Assembly: GCA_020048935.1 (NCBI GenBank)
Contig: JAIFLS010000116.1
Coordinates: forward strand, 1-5,308
Direction: 5' to 3'
DNA from: a bacterium
GTDB lineage: Bacteria > Verrucomicrobiota > Kiritimatiellia > UBA8416
Length of the DNA stretch: 5,308 bases
The notes under the pieces are model-generated. The model was not told where the DNA came from. It ran no database searches and saw only the letters and a list, made by a program, of their open reading frames with translations. Shown piece by piece: positions 4,848 through 5,308 of this stretch. Positions within the stretch are counted from its first letter, which is position 1; each line of letters begins with the position of its first letter. The translations under genes and the position numbers were made by a program.

Positions 4848-5045
4848 ATGGATCAGAGGGAAATCAACGAGGCCGAGTGGAGGAATCCAGAGAACTGGTC
4901 AGGATCGTTTGGTGGATTCTATTTCAGCAAGAAGGACACCCGAACGTGGGTGCCAAAGTCAATCCCATGGATGGGGTGGACACTGAATCTCGTGCCTCTG
5001 TTCATTATCCTGGTTCTAATCGCCACGATCAAACTGCAAAAATAA
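4848..5045 (+). CDS. Small DUF5808-like membrane protein (cassette 9)
   Basis: A 65-residue protein. Residues 11-48 match the DUF5808 pattern as I remember it: W-x-NPENW, then GGFYFSKKDTRTWVPK, then GWTLNL. In that family an aromatic Y-F/Y-x-K/N-x-D-x-R segment is followed by VPK and G-x-GWTLN. A single hydrophobic helix (about 48-61) follows and ends in KLQK, so this is probably a single-pass inner-membrane protein with the conserved motif on the N-terminal side. The function of DUF5808 is unknown; it commonly accompanies membrane segments. The ATG at 4848 is preferred because AGGA at 4837-4840 is seven bases upstream; an in-frame ATG at 4842 is too close. The start lies 16 bases after the cassette 8 gene's stop, and the ribosome binding site lies in the degenerate attC core. 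The two genes may therefore behave as a two-gene unit. Confidence 0.85.
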   Translation: MDQREINEAEWRNPENWSGSFGGFYFSKKDTRTWVPKSIPWMGWTLNLVPLFIILVLIATIKLQK

Positions 5046-5048
5046 TGA

Positions 5049-5103
5049 ATCGAACCATGCCATGAACGTACGGCTTCGCCGCCGCTAATGGCCGCCGTTC
5101 TGC
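5049..5103 (+). other. attC recombination site 9 (end of cassette 9)
   Basis: Left core ATCGAAC is at 5049-5055. GCCAT 5059-5063 pairs with ATGGC 5088-5092, and CGGC 5071-5074 pairs with GCCG 5078-5081 around TTC. The right core is GTTCTGC at 5097-5103, with GTT retained and the RRR positions off consensus, comparable to GTTCGGC of site 6. It starts four bases after the preceding stop codon. Confidence 0.8.
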
Positions 5104-5308
5104 GGATCGAAAAAGGGGCGAAAGGGGCACATCTCCTTCGCGCAACTCTTCATTCAGCACGGAGAAAAGAGGGGCTTCGGTTCATTTCAAGTTTCACTAT
5201 TTGTGTATTGCGTCCGGCGTTTGCATCATGATATGAATATGCTTGTTCACGACTCATGCAGGCATGTTCACACGCGAAAAAATATGGATGATCAATAGAA
5301 GTGGAGGA
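5104..5308 (+). other. Leader of a tenth cassette; no gene seen inside the window
   Basis: These 205 bases hold no substantial reading frame. They begin with a purine-rich stretch (GGGGCGAAAGGGGC at about 5115-5128) and become AT-rich. A weak sigma-70-like pair can be drawn: TTGCGT at 5208-5213 and TATGAA at 5232-5237 with an 18-base spacer. Downstream, TGTTCAC occurs twice (5244-5250 and 5265-5271), 21 bases apart. A five-codon frame (ATG 5284, stop TAG) precedes the strong ribosome binding site at the window edge. This looks like a cassette with its own leader and possibly its own promoter. Confidence 0.5.
5303..5308 (+). promoter_or_regulatory. Ribosome binding site of a gene starting beyond the window
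   Basis: GGAGGA are the last six bases of the window. It is the strongest type of Shine-Dalgarno and predicts a + strand start codon within about 5-9 bases past the end. Confidence 0.6.

Noticed and set aside
458..5103. CRISPR-like or other regular repeat array
   Set aside because: The recurring elements are hairpins of different sequence at irregular gene-length spacing, with no conserved direct repeat.

Overview
This window reads as a stretch of an integron gene-cassette array. Small genes, all on the + strand, alternate with short hairpin recombination sites (attC). Nine attC or attC-like junctions can be followed by eye. Each has a left core ending in AAC (R''), nested inverted repeats, and a right core that normally begins with GTT (R'). 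No integron integrase, attI site or array promoter lies in the window, so this is an interior piece of an array or an integrase-less cluster (CALIN). The host is probably a Gram-negative environmental bacterium of moderate GC content: one gene product has a lipobox and three have Sec signal peptides. The HEAT protein with a WRDWW motif reminds me of planctomycete or verrucomicrobial proteins, but that link is from memory and is weak.

Layout, using the G^TT of R' as cassette boundary. Positions 1-86 are the 3' end (domains V and VI) of a group II intron. It appears to have inserted into the R' core of an attC whose left half lies outside the window. Cassette 1 (about 87-513) encodes a small lipoprotein. 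Cassette 2 (514-847) encodes a two-helix membrane protein. Cassette 3 (848-1844) encodes an exported HEAT-repeat protein. Cassette 4 (1845-2213) has no convincing intact gene, only a possibly frameshifted small ORF. Cassette 5 (2214-2674) encodes a four-helix membrane protein. Cassette 6 (2675-3417) encodes an exported protein of unknown family. Cassette 7 (3418-3931) encodes a three-helix membrane protein. Cassette 8 (from 3932) encodes an exported, probably beta-rich protein. It is followed by a well-formed attC hairpin whose R' core reads GAT instead of GTT, then by a small DUF5808-like membrane protein (cassette 9, to 5097). A tenth cassette begins at 5098; its long leader ends in GGAGGA at the window edge, so its gene should start just outside.

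The genes do not look like one pathway. They are independent cassettes sharing orientation and recombination sites. Two features stand out. Every convincing product is predicted to be membrane-bound, lipidated or exported. Most genes end inside their own attC, so the attC left arm encodes protein C-termini. The points most worth checking are the intron/attC junction, the mutated GAT core that may have welded two cassettes together, and the unexplained cassette 4.
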